Position numbers and translations under genes: made by a program. Source: CAZABP01 sp964483245 (lineage in GTDB: Bacteria > Planctomycetota > UBA1135 > UBA2386). Taken from it: a stretch of 64,000 nucleotides of DNA. The DNA is taken from assembly GCA_964483245.1 (NCBI GenBank), contig CAZABP010000011.1, forward strand, positions 32,564-96,563, written 5' to 3'. Shown here in pieces: positions 7,044 through 16,500 of the stretch. The notes below the pieces were generated by a model. That model worked only from the letters and a program-made list of their open reading frames with translations. It searched no databases and was not told the origin of the DNA. The stretch's first letter is position 1. Each line of letters begins with the position of its first letter.

Positions 7044-9084
7044 GCCGAAACCGGATCCGTCCCGACCGCAGGGTCGCGCCGGTCCGGCGCTCGGACTGTT
7101 CGCCCTCGCGGCGCTGGTCGGCGGGCTCGGTGGCGCACTCGGCGTCGGCTTCCAGAACCTCGTCACGTGGCTGACGCAGCTCGCCACCGGCAGCGACTCG
7201 GCGGCGATGCTCGAAGCGGCGACCAGCCTCTCGCCCGCCTGGCGCCTGATCGTGCCGGCAGCCGGTGGCCTGGTCGCCGGTCTGCTGCTGCTGCTCGTGC
7301 GGCGACCGAGTGCGTTCGGGATCACCGAGATCGTCGAGCTCGTCGCGACGCGGCGTGAGCGGATCCGCGGGCGCTCGGCGCTGGTGCAGATCGCTTCGTC
7401 GGCGGTCTCGATCGGGACCGGCAGCAGCATCGGCAAGGAAGGTCCGAACTCGCAGATTGCGGCGACGATCGCGGAATTCCTGGCGCGCGTGACGCGCACG
7501 AGTTCGCGCCATCGGGCAGTGCTGCTCGGGTGCGGGGTCGCCGCCGGGATGTCGACGTCGTATGGCGCGCCGATCGCAGGCGCGCTGTTCGTCATGGAGG
7601 TCGTGCTCGGCAACTTTGCGATGGACGTGTTCGCGCCGGTCGTCGTCGCCGCCGTCGTCGCCAAGCTCGTCGTGCAGGCGTTCCTCGACGTCCGGCCGAT
7701 CTACGAGGCCTCGGTATCGCTGTCCGACGATTGGCGGCTCGTGCTGGCCGCGGGGCTGCTCGGCGTCCTGTGCGCGTTCGGCTCGCTCGGCTTCCGCCGC
7801 ACGCTCGAAGTCGGCCGTTCGCTGTTCCTGGCGACGCGCCTGCCGCTGCCGCTGCGGCTGGCGCTCGGTGGTCTGATCGTCGGCGCGATCGGGATCTGGT
7901 ACCCGGAGGTCTGGGGCAACGGCTACGACGCGCTGAAGGTCATCACGACGCCGCCGGTGCCGGGGCTCGAGTTCGTGTTGATGCTGGTCGTCTGGAAGAC
8001 GATCGCGACCGCAGCCAGCACCGGCTCTGGCGCGCTGGGCGGGATCTTCACGCCGAACCTCGTCGTCGGCGGGGTGTTCGGCTCGCTGTTCGGCAACCTG
8101 GTCTTCGGCTTGTGGCCGCAGCTCGGAGATCACCGGATCGCGTTCGCGCTGGTCGGGATGGCCGGGCTCTGCTCGGCGACGACGCATGCGCCGATCACGG
8201 CGATCCTGCTGATCTTCGAGATGACCGACGATTACCAGCTGATCCTGCCGCTGATGCTGTGCAGCATCGCCGGCAGCGGGATCGCGCGGATCCTGGATAG
8301 CGACTCGATCTACACGGCGCGGCTGCGCGCGCGCGGGCACGACCTGGCGAGCGGGATCGAGAAGTCGGCGATGCAGGTGACGCTGGTGCGCGACCTGCTG
8401 CGCCGCGACACGTTCGCGGTGCGGGACACCGCCGGGTTCGACGAGGTCATGGCGCGCTTCCACCGCGCGCGCACGAATGCCGTCTACGTCGTCGACGAGC
8501 AGCAGCGATTGCTCGGCCACATCCAGCTGCACGACATCAAGTACTACATCAACGACCCGAGCCTCGGCACGGTCGTGATCGCTGCCGATCTGACGCGGCC
8601 GGCGCCGATCGCGCATGCCGACGAGACCATCGCGATGGTGCTGCCGCGGTTCGACGACCCCGACCTCGGCGAGCTGGCCGTCGTCGACCGCGGCGCGGAC
8701 CGCGTGCTGCTCGGGCGGATCACGCGACGCGACATCGTCGCGCTGCTGAGTGACACGGTCGTCGGGCGCGCGCAGCTGCGCGCGCGGCTCGGCGCCGAAG
8801 GGGAGGAGCGGCAGACGCATCTGGAGCTGCCGGCGCGCACGGTCATGAAGCGCATGCCGGTCCCGGATGCCTACGTCGGCCGCACGCTCGGCTCCCTCGA
8901 CGAGTTCGAGGACGGCCGGCTGGTCGCGATCCTGGTGATCACGTGGGACGAGCTCGGGCACGAGGTGCGGCGGCTGGCCGCACCGAACGAGCCGCTGCCG
9001 GCGCACGGGCAGTTGTTCCTGGTCGGCGACGTGCAGGCGGTCGAGCAGTTCGGCGCCGGCGGCGCACCCGCCCCGGACTACTGA
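7036..9084 (+). CDS. CLC-family chloride channel with CBS domains and C-terminal RCK_C-like domain
   Basis: A 682-aa inner-membrane protein. The CLC core spans about residues 15-440, with GSSIGKEGPN (the gating Glu of the GxEGP motif), MSTSYGAPIAGALFVMEV and GALGGIFTPNLVVGGVFG (anion-selectivity filter). Two CBS domains follow (about 445-570), then a segment resembling the TrkA/RCK C-terminal domain (about 590-670). In the LFVMEV stretch, the position of the intracellular proton glutamate of E. coli ClcA (IIEE, E203) appears to be Val, as in animal CLC channels, which suggests passive conductance rather than proton exchange. That alignment was made by eye. The gene overlaps the CoA-binding gene by 8 nt and the convergent pilin gene by 7 nt. 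Confidence 0.92.
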   Translation: MAEPKPDPSRPQGRAGPALGLFALAALVGGLGGALGVGFQNLVTWLTQLATGSDSAAMLEAATSLSPAWRLIVPAAGGLVAGLLLLLVRRPSAFGITEIVELVATRRERIRGRSALVQIASSAVSIGTGSSIGKEGPNSQIAATIAEFLARVTRTSSRHRAVLLGCGVAAGMSTSYGAPIAGALFVMEVVLGNFAMDVFAPVVVAAVVAKLVVQAFLDVRPIYEASVSLSDDWRLVLAAGLLGVLCAFGSLGFRRTLEVGRSLFLATRLPLPLRLALGGLIVGAIGIWYPEVWGNGYDALKVITTPPVPGLEFVLMLVVWKTIATAASTGSGALGGIFTPNLVVGGVFGSLFGNLVFGLWPQLGDHRIAFALVGMAGLCSATTHAPITAILLIFEMTDDYQLILPLMLCSIAGSGIARILDSDSIYTARLRARGHDLASGIEKSAMQVTLVRDLLRRDTFAVRDTAGFDEVMARFHRARTNAVYVVDEQQRLLGHIQLHDIKYYINDPSLGTVVIAADLTRPAPIAHADETIAMVLPRFDDPDLGELAVVDRGADRVLLGRITRRDIVALLSDTVVGRAQLRARLGAEGEERQTHLELPARTVMKRMPVPDAYVGRTLGSLDEFEDGRLVAILVITWDELGHEVRRLAAPNEPLPAHGQLFLVGDVQAVEQFGAGGAPAPDY

Positions 9085-10040
9085 TTGACCAGCCGCGCGA
9101 CTTCGACGTGGTTCGGACGGCCGTCCCCGTCGTCGAACACCAGCGCGAGCCGCAACAGGATCAGCCGGCCGGTCGCCGGACCGTCCCACTTGACCTCGAA
9201 GCCGCCCGGAAACTGACGGTCCGCCTTGGCATAGCGTGGCACCGCGAGACCCGGCAGCGCCGCGCCGTTGCGCGCCAGCGCGACGCGGCGCAGCCCGAGC
9301 AGCGAGTCGCGGCATTCCTCCGGTTGGGCCGGGATCTTCTCCGTGCTCTCCATCCGGATCAGCTCGCCGGAGCTCTCGAACCGCCACAGCGCCTGCGCGA
9401 CCGGCTGGTCGACTTCGAGCGCGTGTTGCACGCCCTGCTGCAGCAGGCGCAGGCCGACCGCGGCACGTCGGTTCGGATCGACGACGTTGGCGAGGTCGCT
9501 GTGGTTGGCGAACGGCACGCTGCACCAGCGCCGCAGATCGAGGCCGCGACTGGTGTCGGCGGCGTGGTACAGCACGAACCGGAACAGGTCGACGCGCACG
9601 ACGTCCGGCGTGAGTCCGGGCGGATTCAGCTCGGCGAGGCAGACGCCGGCACTGCGCACGACGAACAGCATGTTGCCGGTCTCGACGACGGTCGGCGGAT
9701 CCTGGTCGAAGTAGCCGCGGTCGCACAGCAACGGCAGCCGGCTCCCGGTCAGCAGCTCGCTCTGGTTCCAGTCGAGCCGTGCGAGGTATGCCTGCGACGT
9801 GGTGCCGTAGCCGAACACCCGATCAGCCAGTGCGGCGTCCGCTTCGAGCGCACGGGCGACTCCGTCGGCGACGGCTGCCACGTGCGCCTGCCCGCGCGTG
9901 TGGGCCTGCGTGCGCGACAGCTGCGCCAGCGAGCTGACGATCAACACCGACAGCACGAAGATCAGACAGACCGCGAACCCGATCTCGGTCAGCGAGATCC
10001 CGCACTCGGGATCCAGTCGGCCTTCCGCGCGGGGCTTCAT
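9078..10040 (-). CDS. Prepilin-like protein with N-terminal methylation-type motif
   Basis: A 320-aa protein with an unusual 14-residue acidic/basic leader, then GISLTEIGFAVCLIFVLSVLIV. This fits prepilin peptidase cleavage after Gly, with the conserved Glu at +5 (SLTEIG). The rest is a soluble beta-rich periplasmic domain with several Cys residues. It is the third gene of a pilin-like operon: its ATG overlaps the TGA of the giant prepilin gene upstream (ATGA). No pilus motor, secretin or prepilin peptidase gene is in the window. It is probably a minor pseudopilin of a type II or type IV-like machine encoded elsewhere. Confidence 0.75.
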   Translation of the reverse strand: MKPRAEGRLDPECGISLTEIGFAVCLIFVLSVLIVSSLAQLSRTQAHTRGQAHVAAVADGVARALEADAALADRVFGYGTTSQAYLARLDWNQSELLTGSRLPLLCDRGYFDQDPPTVVETGNMLFVVRSAGVCLAELNPPGLTPDVVRVDLFRFVLYHAADTSRGLDLRRWCSVPFANHSDLANVVDPNRRAAVGLRLLQQGVQHALEVDQPVAQALWRFESSGELIRMESTEKIPAQPEECRDSLLGLRRVALARNGAALPGLAVPRYAKADRQFPGGFEVKWDGPATGRLILLRLALVFDDGDGRPNHVEVARLVNQ

Positions 10041-13000
10041 CGCGTGATCAGGAACCGGGTCTGGTGGAAGCCGACGTGCAGGCGGCGCGTCACGTCGTGG
10101 CAGTCGATGCGCAGCAGGTAGTCGCCGGCCGGCGTCTGCTCGACCGGGGGCGACCAGACATAGGTCTCGGTCCCGGTCGCCGCATCCGGCAAGACCAGCG
10201 ACGGCTCGCTCGGACGCACCCCCGGAGTGGCGTCGCTGCCACCCAGGACGTGACGCCAGGTCGCACCTTCGTCGTTCGAATACATCGGGACGTAGACGAG
10301 ATCCGCTTCCGGCTCACTGAAACCGCCGGGATATGCGCTCGTGTACGGCTGCCCGTCGAACCGCACGGAGCGCACGTTCCAGCGCAGTGCGATCGACGTC
10401 GGTCGTGCCAGCACGGCGCCGAGCACCGGCTGATCGACGCTGACGAGCGGCAACTGCGAGACCCGGTGCTCCGGTTCGATCCCCGGCGCGCCGGCGCGAT
10501 GCTGCGCGCGCACGGCGCCGAGCAACGCGCTCCGCAGCACTGCCGTGTCCTCTTCGCCGCTGCGCGGCGTGCAGCCCTGCAGCACGTAGTAACCACTGCT
10601 CAGCTCGTCCGGGTCGGCGACGCGCACGATCGCAGCGCCGGCCAGCGGCGACGAGTAGTCGTACAGCGTCTCGAGCAGCGTCAGCTCGGCGCGCGGATAG
10701 CTGTCGGTGAAACCGAAGTGCGGCAGCGCACCCGGGTACGGCAGCTCGATGCCGAACGGCAGTCCCGTGCGCAACGACGGCGCCGCGACCGTGCGCGCCG
10801 CAGTGGCGATCTCCTGCATCGCCAGCGCCGGCGCCGACGTCACTTCGTCCCCGACGCTGTACTGCACCAACGTCGCCGCGAGGGTTCCGCCGCCGAGCAG
10901 CGAGACCGCGCCAGCCTGACCGGCGGTCGCGCCGCCCGGCGTCGCATCGAAGCTGGTGCCACGCGCGAGCGCATACGACGGCAGCTCGGCGCGCAGCATC
11001 CTCCGGTAGTCCGGCACTGGCAGCGTGCCGGTCTCGATCCACGTCGCCGACTGTGAGTCCGGCCAGAGCTCACCGAGCCAGGGCTTCGCCCAGAACTCCT
11101 GCCAGCCATCGCGGTCGGCAACCAGCTGGTCGCCGTACAGGACCCCCGCGCCGTACCCGACCAGCGTTTCGGCCGGCGTCACACTGTCGACGAGCACCGG
11201 ATCCTCCTGGCCGAACAGCGGACCGGCGAGCGCCAGCGGGCGTACGGCGAGTCCAGGACCGTCACCCGGGAGGCAGAGTTCGCCGCCGAGCAGCAACGCA
11301 CTGCCGGCTGCCCCGGCCGGCTGCACGAACACCGATTGCGATCTCGCCAACAGCCGTCGCAGCAGCAGGTGGTAGCGCGGCTGGTCGGCGCGGTTGCCGG
11401 CACCGAACCCATCCGCGAGCCGGGCCGCATCGAACGCGGGCCAATCGATGGTCGCGTTCGTCGCACCATCCCGCAGGTCGTCGAAGTGCCAGTTGTAGCC
11501 GTGCGGGAACGTCCCTCCGCCAGACACGAGATCGGCGTACGGGTTGTGCCGTGGATCGCCGAGCCACTGGTACTGCTCCGTCACCGGCACGACGGCCGGC
11601 GAGCCGGCCCACCAGGCATAGGTCGTCGACAGGTTCGCCGGCGCATACGGCGTCGGCCAGACCCGGCCAGTCGTGACGTCGCTGCCGATCCGCGTCGTGA
11701 CCGTCACCATCGTGTCGACGTCGTTCCATTGGCCCCCAGGGAAGCCGCTCTGGAACACGCCGCGCGGGATCCGGATCCGCCAGCGCGCGGTGTTCTTCGG
11801 CTGCGTCCCGGCCGTGGCCAGATCACGCGTGAACGCGCCGCCGGCGACGACCGGGGAGGGGATGTACTCGAGCAGGTACGGACGCTCTTGGGCCGTGAGC
11901 CCACCGACACCGACCGGCGGCGCCGTCAGTGGCGTGTTGTGCAGCCGGATCCACGTGTGAGGAACGGCACCGGTGTCGTCGTAGCCGACCTCGTAGTACA
12001 TCCCGTATGGCTGCACCGGTGCCTTCGGCGGCAAGCCGCTGCTGCTGTCGAACCCGGCATAGTCGCGGTCCCCGCCGGACGCGAGGCCGGTCAACGGCGA
12101 CACCCCGCCGACGAGACGGCGGATCTCGAGTGTTGCCGGCAGCAGCGGCTCATCGACGCCGTTGACGTTGCGCGACAGGTCGAAGCCGGGGATGCACAGC
12201 GTGATCGGTGACGACATCACCGCCGGACCGGTCGCCGCATCGCTCTTGTAGGCGTAGACGCGCAGCTCGAGCGGCTCGGTGTCGGCGTGGTCGTCGTTGC
12301 CGTCCGGATCGCGCGGTGTGCACAGCCGGGCCGGATGCGTGACGACGCGCACGCCGGGGTGCAGCGTCGGATCCCGCGCGGCGTCGGAGTAGTTGCGCAG
12401 TGGTGGCATCGCGAGTGCGTCGCCGTGCAGGTTGACGAAGATTGCGTTGCGGAACCGCTCCGGCTGCGCGCCGAGCTGGTCGAGCAGGATCTGCAACGGC
12501 GGCTGCTCCGGATCCTCCAGGCCGGCTTCGACGCGGCGGCCGAACAGCTCGTGCGCCGCCGGCGAGCGCAGGCAGTGGTTCCACCGGTCGGCGATCGCGT
12601 GCGGCCACGGCCGCGCCGAGGCGTCGTAGTCGTTGCGCAACTCACCGTCGACGCGCAGGCGGCCGGTGAACAGGTCCGGATCGAACAGCCTGCTCCCACC
12701 CGGCTCGAGCGTGCCGGGATACCAGTAGGCCGACGGCGCCGATTCCGACGCCGCGGCGGCGAGGTTCAGGTCCGGGACGTACAGCGGATCGCGCCCATAG
12801 CCGAGCCGCGTGATCCAGTGCAGCCGCAGCCGCAACGATGGCGACGTGCTGGTCAGCTCGTTCGCCGCCGCCTCGAGGGTGGTGCGCAGCGTGGCGATGT
12901 CGCGCCAGGCCGACGGCACTTCGCCGCAGGCAAGCACGTAGACGTCGAACTCGTGCACGGCCGGCGACGCCGGCGGCACGACGTTCAGGATCCCGCTGAC

Positions 13001-13450
13001 GCTGGCCATCAGCTCGACCGTGCCGGCCGGCTGACTGTGCCAGACGCGCACATGGCCGACGCGCATCCGGGGCTGCATCGGCACCTCCTCGATGCCGATT
13101 GCGCGCCGCCACAGCCAGTCGCCACCGCGCAGCAGGTTGCCGGACATCGGGTGGTCCGGCGGGAGCACCAGGCCTGCTTCGTCGCGCAGCGTCGTCAGGA
13201 CCGGATTGCGCGCAGCACCGTCGTCGAGGTCGTGCAGATCCTGGGCGTCGCGGATCGAACCGCGCTCGATCCCGGCCTGCAGCTCGGCGAGGATCCCCAT
13301 CGCCTTCTGCCAGGCGAACATCCGGTTCTCGTTGATCTCGGTGTCGCGGTAGCTGAGCGACAGCTGCTGCAGCAGCACGAGCAGCGCGATGCCGACGATC
13401 GACACCGCGATCACGAGCTCGACGATCGTCGTTCCGTGCGCGCGCTTCAT
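10037..13450 (-). CDS. Giant prepilin-like protein (1137 aa)
   Basis: The start at 13450 gives MKRAHGTTIVELVIAVSIVG, a textbook type IV prepilin leader: a short basic leader, cleavage after Gly7, Glu at +5 and a hydrophobic helix. A secreted body of more than 1100 residues follows, whereas pilins are usually 130-250 aa. The body is aromatic- and Pro/Gly-rich and resembles beta-sandwich repeats; the last 150 residues (TSIALRWNVRSVRFDG to YLLRIDCHDV) look like a fibronectin/Ig-type domain. It lies 4 bp downstream of the PilX-like gene and overlaps the third prepilin-like gene by 4 nt. Likely a tip or adhesin-like minor pilin; the function is inferred. Confidence 0.8.
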   Translation of the reverse strand: MKRAHGTTIVELVIAVSIVGIALLVLLQQLSLSYRDTEINENRMFAWQKAMGILAELQAGIERGSIRDAQDLHDLDDGAARNPVLTTLRDEAGLVLPPDHPMSGNLLRGGDWLWRRAIGIEEVPMQPRMRVGHVRVWHSQPAGTVELMASVSGILNVVPPASPAVHEFDVYVLACGEVPSAWRDIATLRTTLEAAANELTSTSPSLRLRLHWITRLGYGRDPLYVPDLNLAAAASESAPSAYWYPGTLEPGGSRLFDPDLFTGRLRVDGELRNDYDASARPWPHAIADRWNHCLRSPAAHELFGRRVEAGLEDPEQPPLQILLDQLGAQPERFRNAIFVNLHGDALAMPPLRNYSDAARDPTLHPGVRVVTHPARLCTPRDPDGNDDHADTEPLELRVYAYKSDAATGPAVMSSPITLCIPGFDLSRNVNGVDEPLLPATLEIRRLVGGVSPLTGLASGGDRDYAGFDSSSGLPPKAPVQPYGMYYEVGYDDTGAVPHTWIRLHNTPLTAPPVGVGGLTAQERPYLLEYIPSPVVAGGAFTRDLATAGTQPKNTARWRIRIPRGVFQSGFPGGQWNDVDTMVTVTTRIGSDVTTGRVWPTPYAPANLSTTYAWWAGSPAVVPVTEQYQWLGDPRHNPYADLVSGGGTFPHGYNWHFDDLRDGATNATIDWPAFDAARLADGFGAGNRADQPRYHLLLRRLLARSQSVFVQPAGAAGSALLLGGELCLPGDGPGLAVRPLALAGPLFGQEDPVLVDSVTPAETLVGYGAGVLYGDQLVADRDGWQEFWAKPWLGELWPDSQSATWIETGTLPVPDYRRMLRAELPSYALARGTSFDATPGGATAGQAGAVSLLGGGTLAATLVQYSVGDEVTSAPALAMQEIATAARTVAAPSLRTGLPFGIELPYPGALPHFGFTDSYPRAELTLLETLYDYSSPLAGAAIVRVADPDELSSGYYVLQGCTPRSGEEDTAVLRSALLGAVRAQHRAGAPGIEPEHRVSQLPLVSVDQPVLGAVLARPTSIALRWNVRSVRFDGQPYTSAYPGGFSEPEADLVYVPMYSNDEGATWRHVLGGSDATPGVRPSEPSLVLPDAATGTETYVWSPPVEQTPAGDYLLRIDCHDVTRRLHVGFHQTRFLITR

Positions 13451-13454
13451 CGGC

Positions 13455-14675
13455 TCACCGCATCGGACTCGTGGCGCGCCGGGACAGCCGATAGCGCCCG
13501 GCAGCGGCACGCACGTGGTCGACGGCGCTGCGCGCGTACTCGAGCACGACGTCCCCGGTGCTGCCAAAGCCGGCGAACTGCGCGGCGCCGGCGACGATCA
13601 TCGACCCCTTCAGGGAGAACGGTCCGCGCACATCGGCGTTGCCACCGACGTAGACGATCCCCTGCAGGTGCACGTCGCTGCCGGCCGGCACGCTCAGGTT
13701 GCCGCCGACGATCAGCAGGATCGGGCCGTCGGTCTGCAGCGGGCGGTCGAGCGTCAGGTCTCCCTGGACGTAGACGACCTGGCCGGAGCGGTAGTCCGAA
13801 CGGAAACGCTGACCCGGCAGATACGTGTAGTCGCTGAAGTTGCGCAGCCGGTCGAGACGCATGCCGAACACCTGATCCGGCGCGAGCTTGATCGTGTTGT
13901 TGATCACCTTGGACGGCGTGCCGGAGACGAGTCCGACCAGCACGTCGAGCAGGCCGAGCGTGTTGCGGATCGCGACGTAGCCGGGCTTGTCGCCGCCGCG
14001 GATATCGCCCCGCAGCCCGACCGACAGGTTGGCGACGTCGTCGATGATCAGCGGAGCCTCGGCCGGCATCGTGATCGGGATCCCGCGCATCTCGGATTGC
14101 AGCGCCGACGCCGCTATCAGGCGGTTCGGGGCCTGGTCGAACGAACGGTTCGGATCCTCGCGCTGGTAGACGTAGCCGCGCGCGCGCAGCTGCCAGGCCG
14201 ATCCGGCCGTCGTGGCGCCGCGCTCGGCGGAGATGTCGAGCACCTCTTCGAGCCGCACCTCGTAGCGCCCCCACAGGCCGCTGTGCACTTCGAACTCGCG
14301 CACGAGCCCGAGCGTCGGATCCAACGTGTCCAGCAGGGGCGGGTCTGCCTCCGGCTCGAGTTGCGGGCGGAACTCGACGACCGGCTGCGTGGGTTGCCGC
14401 GCGAACCAGCCGAGCGCATCCGTCAGGCCGGAGCGCGCAAACGTCGCTGACAGCGTCTGCTGCCGGTAGCGCGCATCGATGTCCTTGCGGTTCGCGGCCA
14501 GGAATGCCGTGTGCGAGATGATCATCCCGCACGTGATGATCACGAACAGCATCGCCCAGACCAGCGCGCTGCCGCGCTGCGCCCGGGGGCGTGGCACGCG
14601 GACCTCGGGCCTCGAGTCGGTTGACGCCGGCTGCGATCGGCCGCGGCCGGATCGGTACGGAGAGGGCGCGTGCAT
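13455..14675 (-). CDS. PilX-like pilus assembly protein
   Basis: A 406-aa protein whose residues 33-65 contain RGSALVWAMLFVIITCGMI, a single hydrophobic N-terminal segment of the PilX N-terminal type (the RGS/ALV pattern without the canonical +5 Glu). It is followed by a long periplasmic part, including a beta-helix-like stretch of short Gly/Val-rich repeats near 290-370 (SVPAGSDVHLQGIVYVGG, ADVRGPFSLKGSMIVAGAA). Such bactofilin/polymer-like repeats occur in PilX-like proteins of several phyla. It is the first gene of the three-gene pilin operon. The ATG at 14675 has no clear Shine-Dalgarno sequence; starts up to the Met in WAML are possible. Confidence 0.72.
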   Translation of the reverse strand: MHAPSPYRSGRGRSQPASTDSRPEVRVPRPRAQRGSALVWAMLFVIITCGMIISHTAFLAANRKDIDARYRQQTLSATFARSGLTDALGWFARQPTQPVVEFRPQLEPEADPPLLDTLDPTLGLVREFEVHSGLWGRYEVRLEEVLDISAERGATTAGSAWQLRARGYVYQREDPNRSFDQAPNRLIAASALQSEMRGIPITMPAEAPLIIDDVANLSVGLRGDIRGGDKPGYVAIRNTLGLLDVLVGLVSGTPSKVINNTIKLAPDQVFGMRLDRLRNFSDYTYLPGQRFRSDYRSGQVVYVQGDLTLDRPLQTDGPILLIVGGNLSVPAGSDVHLQGIVYVGGNADVRGPFSLKGSMIVAGAAQFAGFGSTGDVVLEYARSAVDHVRAAAGRYRLSRRATSPMR

Positions 14676-14829
14676 GCGGATCCGAACGCGGCTATCGAAT
14701 GCGGCGGCCGATGACTTGAGGGATTCCGCGACAGGAAGTCCGGATCGGTAGAGAAACGCCGCAGCCGCTGTCTCAGAACGGAACAGCGGCTGGCAATCGG
14801 TCCGCGGCCGTCCCAAGATCCCGCGCCCG

Positions 14830-16335
14830 ATGAACCGCGACGCAGCCGCTGTGATGGTCGTCCGCGGGCATGGTGCCGCGCGCGAGGTCCTGCTGGTCGA
14901 GCGCAGCCCGGAGCTGCGGTTCTTCGGCGGGTATCTCGCGTTCCCCGGCGGGGTCTGCGGGCCGGACGACCGGGAGCATGCCGGGGTCCACGACGCCCTC
15001 CGCCTGTGCGCGGTGCGCGAGCTGTTCGAAGAGACCGGCATCCTGCTGCCCGGCAGCCGCGTTCCGGCCGCCGAACGCGACCGGCTGCGGCGGGCGCTGG
15101 TCGGCGCGCGGGAGACGCCAGCTCCCGCCGCGGTGACCGAGTTCGCCAACGCGGCGCAGCACGCCGCCGCGGCACCCGCCCTGCGCGAGATCTGCCGCAT
15201 CCGCACGCCGCCGTTCGCGCCGGTCCGCTACGACACGCTGTTCCTGTTGCACGAGCTGCCCGAAGGGGAGACGCCGGAGATCTGGCCCGGCGAGCTCGTC
15301 GGCGGCCGGTTCTGGACCCCGGCTGCGGCGCTCGCTGCGTGGCGCCGCGGCGAGCTGCTGATCGTGCCGCCGGTATTGATCCTGCTCGAGCTGCTCGGCG
15401 AGCGGGGCCTGGACGAGTTCGTCGCGGCGGCGCAGGCGACCGCTGCGCGCTACGACGCCGGTGACCTGCACCGCGTGCAGTTCACACCCGGCGTCGTGCT
15501 GGCCAGCATCCGCACGCCGACGTTGCCCCCCGCGACGACGACGAACTGCCTGATCGTCGGCACCGGGCAACTCGTCATCGTCGATCCCGGTGCGCCGGAT
15601 CCGGACGAGCAGGCACGGCTGTACCGGCTGCTCGACGAGCTGCAGTCCGCAGGTGCGCGCCTCGAGGCGATCCTGCTGACGCACCACCACCGCGACCACG
15701 TCGGCGCCGTGCACGCGTTGAGCCAGCGGTACGAGCTGCCGGTGCACGCGCATGCGCTGACGCTCGGCCGCCTCGCCCCCGGATTCCGCCGCGGGCGCGC
15801 GCTCGAGGACGGGGCGCGGATCCCGCTCGGGTGCGCGCCGGACGGCAGCGACGGTTGGCACCTGCAGGCGATCTTCACGCCGGGGCACGACCGCGGCCAT
15901 CTGTGCTACCGCGAGAGCCGGTACGACGCCGTGCTGGTCGGCGACATGCTCTCGACGATCTCGACGATCGTCATCGATCCGCCGGAGGGGCACATGGCGA
16001 CGTACCTGCAGAGCCTGGACCGTCTGCTGCAGGAGCCGATGGGCACGCTGTATCCGGCACATGGTCCGGCGATGCGCGACGGGCACCGGCTGGTCGATCA
16101 GTACCTGCGCCACCGCCGCCAGCGGGAAGCGCATCTGGTGCGCGCACTCGCGGGCGGACCGCGGTCGCTCGAAGCGCTGCTGCCGGAGGTCTACTGGGAC
16201 GTGGACGCAAAGATGCACGGCATCGCCGCGCGCTCGCTGCGCGCCGGGCTCGAGAAGCTGGTCGAGGAAGGGATCGCCGAGCACGCGGAGGGGTTCTGGC
16301 AGCTCGGACCGCGCGCGCCGGCGGAGGGGGCGTGA
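14830..16335 (+). CDS. NUDIX hydrolase / metallo-beta-lactamase fusion protein
   Basis: A 501-aa cytoplasmic fusion. Residues about 5-215 form a NUDIX domain with a variant box ending in CAVRELFEETGILL after GYLAFPGGVCGP. Residues about 225-440 form a metallo-beta-lactamase fold with THHHRDHVGAVHAL (HxHxDH zinc site), FTPGHDRGHLCY and VLVGDML. The last 70 residues are a winged-helix-like tail as in LACTB2-type proteins. The MBL half resembles LACTB2-like nucleases or thioesterases; the NUDIX half resembles CoA-pyrophosphatase-type proteins. The substrate is unknown. It diverges from the pilin operon across a 154-bp gap and converges on the TPR-C39 gene. Confidence 0.9.
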   Translation: MNRDAAAVMVVRGHGAAREVLLVERSPELRFFGGYLAFPGGVCGPDDREHAGVHDALRLCAVRELFEETGILLPGSRVPAAERDRLRRALVGARETPAPAAVTEFANAAQHAAAAPALREICRIRTPPFAPVRYDTLFLLHELPEGETPEIWPGELVGGRFWTPAAALAAWRRGELLIVPPVLILLELLGERGLDEFVAAAQATAARYDAGDLHRVQFTPGVVLASIRTPTLPPATTTNCLIVGTGQLVIVDPGAPDPDEQARLYRLLDELQSAGARLEAILLTHHHRDHVGAVHALSQRYELPVHAHALTLGRLAPGFRRGRALEDGARIPLGCAPDGSDGWHLQAIFTPGHDRGHLCYRESRYDAVLVGDMLSTISTIVIDPPEGHMATYLQSLDRLLQEPMGTLYPAHGPAMRDGHRLVDQYLRHRRQREAHLVRALAGGPRSLEALLPEVYWDVDAKMHGIAARSLRAGLEKLVEEGIAEHAEGFWQLGPRAPAEGA

Positions 16336-16500
16336 GCTGAGTTGCAACGGCGCAGGATCGTCGCGGAGGATCCGCAGGCGGAGCAGCGCCAAGGACGCAG
16401 GCAGCGTGGCGAGCGTCGCGACGTCGACCGGAAAGCCCGCGTACGGCTCATTCGTTGCAGCCCTCGGGTCGCGCTGCCATCACCCGCAGTGCAAGCGGCG

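Noticed and set aside
6859..9726. Very long open frame on the minus strand opposite the CLC gene
   Set aside because: Its product is Arg/Ala-rich low complexity without domains; it is the antisense shadow of a well-supported CLC gene in high-GC DNA.
10064..14450. Long plus-strand frames opposite the pilin-like genes
   Set aside because: They are compositional shadows; the minus strand carries clear prepilin leaders and coupled starts.
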